A stretch of DNA of 64,000 bases from Beaufortia kweichowensis (lineage: Eukaryota; Chordata; Actinopteri; Cypriniformes; Gastromyzontidae): assembly GCA_019155185.1 (NCBI GenBank), contig CM032813.1, forward strand, positions 3,390,001 through 3,454,000, read 5' to 3'. Positions 11,226 through 24,200 of this stretch are shown here, piece after piece. The notes beneath the pieces were generated by a model. It had not been told where the DNA came from. It saw nothing but the letters and a program-made list of their open reading frames with translations, and made no database searches. Position numbers and translations under genes: made by a program. The first letter of the stretch is position 1. Every line of letters starts with the position of its first letter.

Positions 11226-14200
11226 TCATCAAATTGTCTTATTCCAAAGTAAATAATCTGAACATTTTCATCTTAACAAGACAAAACAAAACCCGAAAGG
11301 TTTTGAGGTACTCCAAAAGCATATATAAAAAAGAAAGCGTATGAACCTTAACTGTAATGATATATTTCATTGTCATTGCAATGCAGGTCTCCTTCAGGTA
11401 GTCTAAGTTATTGTGTACCCTCCTCTGCCCAGCTGTCACTGTTTCAGACAGGCTGTTCCAATAACCTCTGCTGCACCTCCAATAAAGCACAGCCCGGATC
11501 CTATAAATTGAATTTCAGTGCAGCTACATTATTTTGATGTAGCTGTTTATTTATTTGTATGTGTGTCTGTTCACACATGAAGCAGAGAGATCAGATTGCC
11601 ATGCAGCTCAAGATGTATTAATAAATGTGTTTTTGCATGTGTGACTACTGACTGGTTTCATTCTCTTTTTTCATTTTCCTTTTTTTCATTGACTTTTGTT
11701 CAATTCGAGCGTGTGACCGGGTTATTTCTACTATGCTGTTCCTGTTCATGCCCTTCATATTTGTCTTCATATAGTACTGGAGATAATACATTTTTAAAGG
11801 GCTAAATTTTTAAAGAAGAAAATCATATTAGGGTCCATGCATTTCATCTTAATATGAAAACATGCACAGTAACCCATCACCTCATCTGTAATGTTACATC
11901 ATCCTGTTTATTTTGTTGTGTAAATAATTATGTTTTATTCATGATAATGCCTGACCAGAACTCGATTTTGGAACGTCTGGAATGGTCTTCTTTGAATTAC
12001 AACAAGTTAGAGATTTCAAAAGGTACTAAATAACAGAAATCCAGCTTGGATTCAGGCATGACGGTACTTTCAGACCTTGACTATTTAATGCTGGACTTTC
12101 AATTAATTTCACTTCAGTATGATATTCTATTAATTTTAATAAAGCTATTTATTCTACTGCATCGTGCTGTATGTTACAGAGGAATGCATACTTTATATGT
12201 TATGTAAGTTATTATTCATGAGAAAATTAATTATCATTTCTGCAATTTTTGCCTTTTTAAAAAAAGATTCGGAGCACTCTCACGGTAGATGGACTTTTGT
12301 CTCTTTGTTTCGATGATTAGAAAACTCCCAGAAATAGCTTCAGTAAATCAAACAGAAGAGAATAAAGCCGCTGTGACGTTCTTGGCCGAGAGGTCTGCTG
12401 CTTTCATGGGGAAACTGTGGAGGTGATTGTGAATGGGCCTATTGTTTCTGAAATGAAAGCACCCACATCCAAAGCTCCAGCGCTGAAGAAAAACAAGCGT
12501 CGGTGGGTGTACAGAAGCCCTCTTCACCTGTGACCCTCCCTCTCAGATGTGCGGCAGCATATGTCCATCTTGCCCTTTCACCTGAAAAAACACAGAGAGA
12601 TGTCACAATGTGAAACGAACAAGCATGAAGCTGGAGGAGATAAAAAAGAGAAGGTCTTGATAATTAAAGACACCAGCTGTCACGGTTTGTTTTGAGACTC
12701 AGTAAGGTGGTGTTTAAAGTGACAGGCGATTGACATGAAACTCACAGTGCTCGATGACTGTTGAGTGGGTGTCATATGCGCAAAGATCCAGCCGAGTATG
12801 TTTTCTGATTATATCATTATAATACAACCAAAGAAAATTCTTGCAGGTCATGCTGTTATTGCTATTTATATCACAATTTTTTTTATCACAATAGTTGTAG
12901 CACAATTTATATCAAAGCTTTGCATTCCTTGAGAGATAAGGCAACAAGCCTGTATATATATAATAATTGAAATATAGCATCTGCATTTCTCCAGAGCAGA
13001 TTTTCCTCATTTAAATTCCTCATGTGTCACGTAGCATTTAATGGGAGTTGTGATGATTACAGATCTGGAGGCTGGGAGTTCCCCAGGTGTGTAATTGCAA
13101 TTCTTCTTTTTTTGCTCATCTGTGGAGGAGTTTGAATTAAAACAGAATCCATTAAAAAATAAGGGTATAAGAGCACATTGGGTTTTTTTATAGTTTCCTG
13201 CAAGGCCTATTTTTTCCTGTGTTTATATATTGGTAGATTTAAGGGATTTGGCTAGACTGGGCTAAAGAATATGGTGTTGTCTACCCCACTTTTTATGACA
13301 GGTATTCCCACAGGATCTCAACTCATTTTTGGAAGCATGTAGTGTAGAGATGGAACCATCTCATCTCAGTGTGCTTAAACTCCACTGGGGCCAAAGACAC
13401 TAGCAAGCACCCTCTAGCTGACCTTTCCCGGGTCTCTGTACAGGTCTGTACTCTCCTGCTGTGGCGCACCAGGACTCAGACACCATTGGGATTCCTAAGT
13501 GCAGGCTAGAAAACTCAGTCAGCCACTGATCACTATGCCAAAATATAGCCTGGACATTATAGCCTGGAAAATATAGCCTTTACAACAAAGTTTTGTCTAT
13601 TCTAAGTCTAATTATAAACAGTGTTGAATCAAAATAAGTAGCAAGTGTTTTAAGGAAAAGAGATTTAGTAGATTATGAAATCTCAGCATTTTCAATCACC
13701 TCACTTAGTAATAAACTGAGGGAACACGAATATATAATATCTTAAAATATTGTAAAACATCAGTAATCTTCAAACAAAACATTTCGCAAACAGTACCTAA
13801 TTGAAAATCAATTTACCCTGAATGAAAAAGTAATTTCAAAAAGTAGTTTTGTGAAAGATTCTAGTATTTATTTACCAATTTGTTACAGTACCTAATCCAG
13901 TGACATTTATACATCTGTAAGTGTTTCTTAGATGGATTTAGGGACACTTTTCCTGGATCATAATGAATTTGATATACAGTATGTATATGTGTCAATGTTG
14001 GAAATGTCTGCCTGATTGTCTTTCATTTAGTTTCTTTTGTGTTCTATTTCTGTTATTTCCCTGGCATCTTCCTGTGTTAGTACCTTTTGGGATTATTAAA
14101 TACATTTTCATTATACTAATAGATCCAGTCTACATAAGTTATTGTTTGCTCTTCAAGAAATGTTTTTTAATTTCATTACAGAGATTTTAATTATAAAAAA

Positions 14201-17200
14201 CAAAAAGAGAACAACTAGACAGCTTTCAGTCATGGCAAGAGACATTTACAGGCATGAAACATCTATGTTACTATAACCTTAGCTTGGTCTTACTTTCACA
14301 AAATGAGGTTGTAAGGTCAGTACTTGTTTGGCTAAAATCAATGCCTTGTTTAGTATTAACTGACAGGGTCTCTGATTGGGTTCAAAGCTAACATACAGTA
14401 TATCTTTCTGTTGAACAAAGAATTCAGGGGAATTCTCTTCAAACAATCAACCTACCTTTTTCTATTTTTTGGCTTGTATGCCAGTAAAGCTTTAGTGTTT
14501 CACAATAATTCTTTTTCATTTTCTTTCATTTTGAATGAAATTAAACAGTTTTAATACCTTACTGTTCTCTTCATCATAGTAACTCTCATTTGCCCTGTGG
14601 TTTAGGGGTAATCCATACACTAATAAAAAAAGAATGGGTTAAACTGTTAACATGTTTACAGCCACAAAACGGCAAATCGTTCCCACAGTTATCACTAGCT
14701 TTAGGATCTTGTATTACATGCACACACAATATGATGTACATTACCCACTTCAAACAGGCATAACCGTTTTCTTTTTCTAATAGGTGAAGCAATGAACATC
14801 TGTGCACTGGTGATGTTTCCCTTTGTCATGTTGTTGCCTTTTCACATCCTCTTTACCACAGACAATGAGAAGAGTTTCTAATCTGCAGGCCGTTTGCAGC
14901 CAAGGACTCAGGTGCACATAGACATGACAGATTTTCATCATCTCCGTAGGCAGAATTCAGAGCTCGCTCGGTTCAATGTGATGACACGGTATGACGTAGA
15001 ATGAGACTGAAATGGTATGTTTTCTCGGTAACACTGTTGACTATTGCCGCAGTCCAATTGTACTTTCACACTGAGAGAGTTTGTACTGAATAAATGATCT
15101 ATTCTATTGTAAAATAAACTATATATCTATATATAGCATAAACCAAAGGATTATTCAAGTCTTTAACATCATTTTTCTAAATAAATGCACATCTATACAT
15201 ATCTATAGTTTAGTTACAGTTTCTTAAGATCTTCCATACTTGTCCAAGTATTATAGAGAAATACATATTAGACAGTTGTTGTGCTTTTGTATTTGGACCA
15301 TGATATATCCAGACACAGTGTTGATGGTCACTGAGGGAACAACTAAATGAATTTGGAGTCGATGGCAGATGCTCCATAATGCCGGCCAAATGTGAGAGTA
15401 GCCACTGGGAGAATGAGCGCTCAGATCTGAGTCGCGTGTGTGGAGGCAGCTAGCCATTCACTATCAGCTGCTATCCCTCTTTTGAGTCACCAATCGCTTC
15501 CGCCACATCACGTAGGGCCAGAGATGGAGCTCTGTCTGATGGAATCAGAGAAAATTGTGAGTGAGTCTGTGCAACGGCCGTAATGGTGAATAGAGGAGAA
15601 CCATGTCTCTTTATTCGGCTAACCTGATTACACCATTTCCCAGCACTGACAGATGCGGAGTTTAATCTAGGAGCAACACCTGTGTCTCGCTGCAACGCAA
15701 ATAAATGAAGCATTAAAAAGCTGCAGACATACCAATAGGATTTTAGGCGGCTACTTGCTCAAAGGTGACCTCTGGAGATTCCAGAACAGAGCTCTGCCCG
15801 GCCAACAATGGCTTCAAAGGGGCTTTCGTCACCGGTTCCTCATGGAATGATGACTTTGTCTTAATCTATGAGCTGTGAAGGTGATGAAGATGAGGATAAA
15901 AGGTGAATTTCGTAGACACAAAGCAAAAGCAACAAAGCAAAACATCACACGGATGCAGTGATTAGTACTCGTTGTCTTTCCATGAGTAAAACGTTCCTTT
16001 TTTTCTCCAGAGAGTCTGTTAGATCAAGTATCAGGGTTCCACTCACAACCATTTGATCCTGTCTGGTAATGGCTAATTTCCTACTCTTGCTATGCATTGA
16101 CAACCAACCAGCCGTAAGTGAAGAAACAAAGAGATCTATGGTAGTCACAATGACTTTAAAAGTCTCTCTTTCTCTAGCCCTACCTGATCATAGTCCTCAA
16201 AGCTGTCTTGCCAAAAGATTAACACTCTGTCTAGGCTAAGTGCACTTTGTCACACTGCTGAAAAGAGGAAAAGGAAAGCAGGCAGCAGTACACCATAAAC
16301 TTGTTTTATTACATGGCACAGAGGCATATCTATAGACTGCGTGTTTTTAATTAATGGCCAATGTGCTGCCACCCATACTGAGCGTTGCACTGAGGGCCAG
16401 TTTTTCAACCAAAACAGATTCTGGTGGTTTGTTACAGTAGCTTATCAGAAGAGTACTTCGTGTCTTTGCACAGCAATATCTTAGTAAGATACAAAGCTCC
16501 ATTAGACGATACAGGATGCTGAATACAATTATTTTATTTTAATTTTCATGTGTCCATTTATAAGGGATATGAACTGTTACGGATGTGACGGTTCAGAAAA
16601 CAGCTCTTTATCTGACTAGAAAAATCATGCTTTAAACATAAAAAAAAAAACTTTGAAAGAGACCTCATGTGTGAGGTCCAAATATTGACATCTAAATGAT
16701 CAGTATGGTAAAAACTTGTTTTTCAGGGTATTTATGATGAATCGTTTTTTGTAATATATCCCATGTTTCATAATACATAGCATGATTAAAATTTTTGCTA
16801 CACTCAGTGGTATAAGGGGGGACATTCTGATTTGATTTAGCAAATGGATGAGCAGCGTATTTTTTTATTTCCAGAAGAGACAAACTGTAAATTTAAATTT
16901 TTATAAAGGGTTAACGTTTTATAAAGGGTTTTGGTAACTTTTAGAAGCACACTAAAAGTTGGCTTTAAAACGAATAGAAATAGATTTAAAGGCACAAAAC
17001 TCACATGTTTATTAGATGACTGTGGCAGAGGGCAGAAAACAGTGAGATAATACAATGAAAAGCACCTGTAAAGAACAAGGTTTAGGATACTATGAAAAAT
17101 ACATAAGAGACAGGTGGAGGATACACTTCAAAGGCTCCTCACAAAGACAGGAATATGGCAGCACATAAAACTTTCATAAGCACTTTAAAACTTAGATTAA

Positions 17201-18039
17201 AAAAGGTCCAGCGAAACAAAAAAGAATCTTTTAGATGGAAAACTTGTCATATGAAGCTTAAACCATATTTTTTCACCAAATCCCCAAAATATGTACCGCT
17301 GGATCACAGTTTCATGCCACTCATGTCCATCTCTGTAAAGCTGAAATATTTCGATAACACCTCATGAATTATAAAACAAGGGAAACAATAAAAATTGAAA
17401 GGCAATAGTTTTTCTCCATGTTTCATTAATTCTCAAATCTCTGGCTGTGTTCAGTAACCCGGGATCTATTTTGTAGACGTGACTTTAAGACAAAAGTGTG
17501 GGTAAAGGATAAATGCTTTTAAATCCTGTCTGAGGGGTAAAGGAACACATAGGGGATTTTTTGTTTTGTCAAAACCAATAGATTTGCACCTGTAACTGCT
17601 ACTGCAGGAGCATTTGGAACACTTAGAGCACAGCAACATTGATTGGGATTGAGAGAGCCTGGGATTCTGGTGATCACCCCAGTAATTGCTGCACAGGGAC
17701 TTTTATTAAACCGTTCAGACATTTTGGTGCCAAGAGTCAAAATCTTTGGTTTGCAATGAAAAGTATAGCCTACCTACCAAGCACGGAATAGGCTTGCTGT
17801 GGCTTACAGTGTGTACAAGAATGTTTAGAAAAAATCATTTTATTTATCTTTTTTTAATTTATTATGTTTATTAAAAAATATTACAAGTTTGTTAAAAACT
17901 ACATTTTCAAGAGATATTTTAAGAGGCAGAATTAAATTAAAAAACATAGGTAAGAATAAACAAACAAACAAAAAAACAAAAACAAATGGATAAATACAGC
18001 ACAAAAGAAAACACAATTAAAGCAACAGGAAATTCTCAC
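11226..18039. other. Intergenic, no gene supported
   Basis: AT-rich sequence without coding exons that I can recognise on either strand. The short triplication of TATAGCCTGGA/AAATATAGCC near 13540-13580 is a minor tandem repeat. The stretch 15300-15720 is GC-richer and free of recognisable repeats, so it is a possible conserved non-coding element. Otherwise nothing is seen. Confidence 0.6.
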
Positions 18040-18227
18040 CTACTTTTTGCGCAGCAGATCGGTTTCGTTACGATGCCCAGACAGACAGACACATGCTTGA
18101 TAATATTGCATATTATTTTGAAAACCTGACAAAGGAAACGCGGAGGATGCGCGTGTGTCTGATTTGCTGTGGGAATTTTGGAGCTCTGACGCATGCGCAC
18201 AGCGCGAGTGCTCTCACACAAACGCAG
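18040..18227. promoter_or_regulatory. CpG-enriched island with divergent splice donors, candidate bidirectional promoter
   Basis: The centre of this patch carries many CpGs in a CpG-poor region, including GACGCATGCGCACAGCGCG (about 18188-18206), which resembles an NRF-1 site. A plus-strand donor CGCAG|GTGAGT ends at 18227. A minus-strand donor AGTAG|GTGAGA has its exon edge at 18040. Paired outward donors around a CpG patch are what a bidirectional promoter with two short first exons would show. No coding function is apparent in the flanking exon-like sequence. It could also be an unrelated chance pair. Confidence 0.35.
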
Positions 18228-20747
18228 GTGAGTTCTTACTCGCATCCTCCTTGTTATCGGTTTGAAATGCGTTTATCAGTTTATCTGTTGTTTATAGATG
18301 AGCACGTCAAAAGAATTTGGCGTTGATCTTACTGTAGTTTCCTCTCCTGGTTAGCGGGTCGCACATTGTGAAAGCTCTGCAGTAAACATTTACTTTGACA
18401 TTGCAAAATATTTTTGCATAAATCTTTGTGCTCTGGCGGTACTTTAAAGCACCTATTGCTGTTTGTTCATGAAGCTTCTCTTGCCTCTTGGCCTCCACAG
18501 GCTGATAATGAGTAAAAATAAGTCTGTATTAGTACCCCAGGTACATTTATTTCGTATGAATTTCAGTTTAAATCGTCCACATATTTGGACTTTGAATTAT
18601 GGATGTTTCCAATCTGCAATGTATTCAGTTGCAAATTGAGCCTCTGATTGAAAAGTCTAAGCTTAATAAATATCCAATTAGACTGAGTTTGTTTGAAATG
18701 CCCAATACCTTATGTATATGCAAATCCTGTCTGAGAAAAGCTTACTTATGTTGATGATAGCAAATTTTAATTTCTTTGTGAAAAAACATAGAAGGTCAGC
18801 TATCTAAAACTGTAAAGCCTGGGGATAATATCATGCATTTTTCACGGGTGAGTCGTAAGATTAGAGTTTCATTAGAGTTTCAGTTTAATTTGGTTGACGG
18901 TCACAAATGCACCAAACAACTGATTCTGGTGGCGAGGAAAACAAAATGTAACAAATCTGCATTCTGTGTGTGAAAGCTGGGAGCTGCAGTAGGTTTGTGC
19001 CAGTGTTAGAAATTAACTTCGAGGCGGTGCATTTTTCTGGAATTGATTTTGTTTTCAGAATCTTTATGAGGGCATTTTTTCTAATTATGTAAAGTACACA
19101 AAGTAAATTTATGCTAGATACTTTAATTCAGTTAATTAATTGAAATACATTTTTAGTCTGGAAAATAATTACTACCGTGTATAAAACCAAATCGGCAAAG
19201 TGATCAAAAATGCACACAATATCATAAAATAAATGTTCTGTTAGAATGGTTTAATAACCGTCTCTCAGTTACAACCTTTTTATGTCCACCATCACAGTCA
19301 ATGTTGACATCAGAATCAGAATAGTTTTATGGTTTGAAAGATTTTCACTTCTGTTGGCAGTATTTGAAGCCCTCTTCAGTCCCAGTTTATATCCACTTAA
19401 ATATATGAGCTTGACATAAAAGCTGGACATAAATTAGAAAGATGTTTGCACATTATAAAAATAACAGAACACTTAGAAATGTCATACTTTTTTAATTGCA
19501 GCCTGGACTAGGACTCATAGGAAAAGCTTTACGTTTTGCCAGTCAGCTGTAGTGGATGTCACTATAACTGCTTGCTTGTCTGTATTAGTTGTGTCTCAGG
19601 TTAAACAGTTGTGTAACTTGGCCACCAGGTCTCTGGCTGTATAAAACTCTGGCTCCTGTACTTGGTTTGTACTGAATTCGATGAAAAACTTCATGCAGTA
19701 TGTGTGTGTTACAAACAGTTCTTTGGCATTCTTAGTTTGTGAGTTCTAGTTTTTCTGACACCTCCACTGGTCCCTTGGCCTTATGGGCTAGCAAAGTTTC
19801 TACTGGTCGCACATTTCAGATCCTCAGCAGATGCAGAAGGTCATCCAGGGATTGTTTGCTTACTGTATCATGAATGCTAAGTACCTAGACTTTCTACTTA
19901 TTTTTCTCATACTGTGGGGAAACAGCATATTTGGACACAGGATTTGCTTCTCTGTCTGTCAGAACCCTACAACCATGATCCCAATATTATGTCCAGAAAG
20001 CGAAACCTCTGTGCTTCTTTTCCCATGACCCCCTTAGAACATCTAGTATCTAGATCTGTGATTGTGTGTCCTGCTGGACTCGTGGCTACTTTAATGAACA
20101 CGTTTGCTTGGTTTTAATGATTGCTTTTTGGACAAGAAAACAATTATTCTCCAAGGGAACGGGTAGGATACGCATCTGAGATCAAAGCTGGATGGGTGGT
20201 GTGGGGTTTAGGATAGCTGTGCGCCTCTGATGGAGATGTTGAGTGTTGTCCATTTCGATGAGATTTATGGAAAGCACTCATCCTCTCTTCGAATCCGCTT
20301 TCATCTTGTTCTGTGATTAATCAAATAATGTTTGAAGCCCTCGAATGAAGTGAAGTTTTGTGGGTCATCGTTGTGTGGTGTATGCAAAAACACACTGATA
20401 AAGACAGAGAACACATCTGTGCGTGTGTGTGTCATGGCATGTGTGTCTCCATGTGTCTCTCAGTAAGGGGTGACTATAACAAGCATCCAGCAGTCTTTCC
20501 ACTCTTTTAAAGCCAAGATCACGGATATGTGTGTAGCCACTGGTGGCCCCTTAATCCAGGAGAGTCTGTACAGAGGGTCTAAAAACACTGAGTCGACACT
20601 GAGTTCTCTCTCTCTGTCCCTCAGGTATGAGATGCACCTTTCATTCTTTTGGGTTCTGTGTGTTTTTATAGAGAATTTGAAGAGGACATTTCATAGAAAC
20701 AAAGATTTTTTCTAAACTTGCATAAAGTTTGATAGACTATAGGGATT
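18228..20747. other. Intergenic, nothing recognisable
   Basis: Ordinary AT-rich sequence. A CT-rich stretch ending CCTCAG|GTATGA near 20620 could serve as an acceptor or donor of an untranslated exon, but nothing else supports one. Confidence 0.6.
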
Positions 20748-21154
20748 AGGGATGTAACGATTCACCATGAACCGGTTGAAAATCGATTTAAATACATGAC
20801 GATTCAAATCGGTCGAGATGTAAAACGAATCGCGATGCATGTGTTGAACAGCAGGGGCCGCTGTGTATACTGCAAACTGTTCATTTTGAACGAATCTTTT
20901 AAGTGAATGAATCGTTCTCGTTCCTGAAATGCATTGACTATATATATATCTCGGCTTATGACATAAAACGTGGATATGCTGATATTTTTTCAAATTTAGT
21001 TTTGTTATTTATAATGAAAGATTTTGTATTTACAAAGAAATGTGCAGCATTTGAGAAATATTTCTTATTTGTCTCAACTCATTTTGTAAAAAAGAACGTA
21101 ACGTGAGATCGTGAATTGTATCGCATCGTGAGTTGAGTGAATCGGTACGTCCCT
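20748..21154. mobile_element. hAT-like MITE, 407 bp
   Basis: The ends AGGGATGTAACGATTCAC (from 20748) and GTGAATCGGTACGTCCCT (to 21154) are inverted repeats matching at 15 of 18 positions. Internal blocks such as AACCGGTTGAAAATCGATTT and repeated CGAAT/ATCG motifs match a hAT-type MITE that I associate with cyprinid fish. No ORF of a transposase is present. A clean 8-bp target duplication is not seen, perhaps because of the adjoining inverted fragment. Confidence 0.75.
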
Positions 21155-21159
21155 TTCGC

Positions 21160-21230
21160 TCAACTCACGATGTGATACGATTCATAATACTGATCTAACG
21201 ATACGGTTTTCATCTATTACAGTCCCGCAT
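21160..21230. mobile_element. Inverted fragment of the same hAT-like family, abutting the MITE
   Basis: CTCAACTCACGATGTGATACGATTCA (21163 onward) is the near-perfect reverse complement of the block GTATCGCATCGTGAGTTGAG near 21118-21137 at the end of the preceding element. Together they make a hairpin of about 28 bp arms with a spacer of about 20 bases. This suggests a second, converging copy truncated within about 70 bases. Confidence 0.65.
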
Positions 21231-24200
21231 TATGCGATCGTGTATTTCTTATAGTGCGTGTATATAAGTCTTGTGTCCAAAATAAAATCTGAACATGATG
21301 TTGCAGATTAACTATTTTGTAATGATAAGAAATTACAGCACAACCTGTGTTAATCAATACTAGTCAATTTACCTGCATCTCTTTTAGGGACAGATAATTC
21401 CTGATTATTCTTAATCCATCAAGTCTTGAGCTGTTCATAGACAAAGTCAAGAGCAACCAGGTATAAAAGACAGACTGGCTGTGCCTCAGGCAACAGCTGT
21501 GAGCTTAATTGGGTTTAATGTGTCGTTCGCTCAACAGAGGGAAAACAGAGCAAAGCTCTGGTTTGAAGGAACTGACGAAAGTGAACACACAGATATGATC
21601 TTTGACAGGCAGGTTCACTGTGACTGATTCTGCATCCCTGATGCTCGGGAATGCACATTTACACTTCAAAGGACGTTGAATGTTTGTTTAGGATATTCAA
21701 CGTTTTTCTACCTACTTTGTAAAGTATTTTTGGAGTGTCAGAGATGACAAATGAAAACATAAAATCATTGAAGATGTTGAGAGATAGGTTGAGACAGGTG
21801 TAAAAAATTGTTCTTCACCCAGGCTGAACCTTTTTAAAGCTCTGTACCTGGAATTGCTCAATTTTGGCATTCAGTCTTCAGCTGGAATATAGAGGATTCT
21901 TTGAAGGCATTTTTGTAAACGCTCTACAAAAAAGACACAAACTGCTTCATGTTTTCCATAAACCTTAATCGTTTCATAATAGAGAATTGTATACAGTTAA
22001 AAGAGACTCCAACATCCCAAAAAATGCTCAGTCCCCTGAATATGTAAACCAAACACCCCCTCTACCATAAAATATTTTAAAGGCTCTTTCTTAAAAAAAT
22101 CATCATTGACTTACAAAAGTACTTTTTAATCTGCTCAGTCAGTCTCTTTACTGTGCCAGTCAAAACCAGAAACACCCACCGCTCTCTTCCAGTATCATTT
22201 CTGACGTCCATCCTTCTGCAGTCTGCATAATCTTTGCAGCTAAATCACAAACCAGCTTTGAGCTAACCTTACTGCATCCCATAATATCCCAATCTCACAT
22301 CAATAGGTTGTGTAAGAAGGCTAAAATCATTATGATTAACTACTCATTTCTCAAAGTTATTTATGCATGCCCATTACAGGAAAACACGCCTAGAGACGCA
22401 TTGATTCTATCCTTCCGGAGTAAAAATGTCTTTATTGTATTTCAGCTAAGCAGCTCCTTTATCTTGTTTACTGTATCGACAGCACAGTACGGCTGTTTGC
22501 AGGACCGGAGCCGGTCCACACTGATGAAGTTGATGGGACATGTAGAGCTGCAATAGTTAACTCTATAGTACTGATCAGATGAGACTTGCTTCATTTGGTA
22601 TGGTTATTATGAATGACACGATAGGATTTTCTAGGCCCTGGCTATGGGCTATATATGCACTACAATTATATTTGAAGAAAATACCATCAAAGAAAGGATA
22701 GAAACCCTAACACGTGAAAGCATTTCTTTTTCTTTTTCATGTGGATTGCCATGTTGCTCACATGAGCTTATTGTTGACGCTTCCTATCTTACTGTGTGGT
22801 ACAAATATCTAATAAAATCTTTGGTGTGATTTACAGCATAGCTGATGTGTTGTGTGATGAAGGAAGTTTAATATCACTGATCATCCATCTTTAGATCCGT
22901 GATGCAGTGGTACAACATATAAGGGGAGACTGTAGCTATAACAACAGATAGATAATACTTTAGCAGACGTATTAGATAATGTATTACTCGTCTGTTTTCT
23001 TGGAAGGACATGAGAAAAACTAAATTTAACACAGGGTCAAATATATTACATTTCTAACAATGGCATTTGTTTATCACTAATGTGCTTCTGGAAATGTGTT
23101 GTATGATAATGATCTTGATGGATAATTTAATCTATTATAAATGACGTTGGCAATAGTTTGAATTTCATTTTTACATCTTGTTTGCTACTTCGCTTCAAAT
23201 TTGATCCATATTTAGGATTTTAAATGAAATTTAAAAGATATTTTCGATTCCGATTCACTTCTAAACAGCCACGCTATTCAGTTTGCTACTCCATCTCAAA
23301 CCAAATATATTTCTCGTTTAGCCCCAAGGCTCTACATTTCACTGACAGATATTGAATAAAAGCAATTGCACCGATAATGCTGGATGCGGTTTTTCAGATG
23401 ATTCTGATGTTTAATGCTGTTTTGTTTTACAATATGCATTTAGTGTCTACGTTAGCCTAGAATTTTAAATTGATCAAGAATACCAAGAATAAACCTGGTT
23501 TATTCAGGTGCGTATAAAATAGACAAAGACAGACAGCCCCAGGTCAGAGAAAACTACTTCTTTCCTGAATATATTGGACAGAGAGAGGAAAGGATAGGAT
23601 CTGGGATTTGGCACATCACCACGGCTGTGCTTACGCAAATCTATATTGTCAGTATGACATACTACAACTACCGTTTTCTGCTACATAAAGCCGCCACTAA
23701 CTGAGATTGATGTAGATGAGCCCTCAGAGCTGCTCAAATTCTTCCATGTCTACGTTGGGAAATCAGTATGGCCTCTGAATTTCTGAAGCTAGTTAGACAT
23801 TTATGATATTATATCAAACGAAGGAAGGCTGTTAAATGTGGTGGTTGATTGATATGAGGTTTTCAGTAGGTGATGGCGTTGCCTGTAATTAAAGAGCGGG
23901 ACAGCATGTGTAATGCTGATATTTCTACATGCAACAAAACATGAAATATTACAAACCTGTTGGTAGTTTTTGAACTTCAATGTTAATTTTCCATATGGGG
24001 ATTAAAGTCCCAAAATGGCCAAATTTCAGATGATTAATCTGCTCATCTGATATATCTCTATACAGTTGCCAGTCTTACTTACAACCACTGTTATATTTTA
24101 GCATCTTCAAAAGTAGTCACCATTTGTCTAGAATTTGTAAAATCATACCCTTGACATTTTACCATCCAGCTTTCTAAGGTCTCAACCTGGGAAGCTTTTT

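Noticed and set aside
20470..20625. Possible untranslated plus-strand exon ending CCTCAG|GTATGA
   Set aside because: The same site reads as both acceptor and donor, no partner exon is seen, and the frame is not coding.
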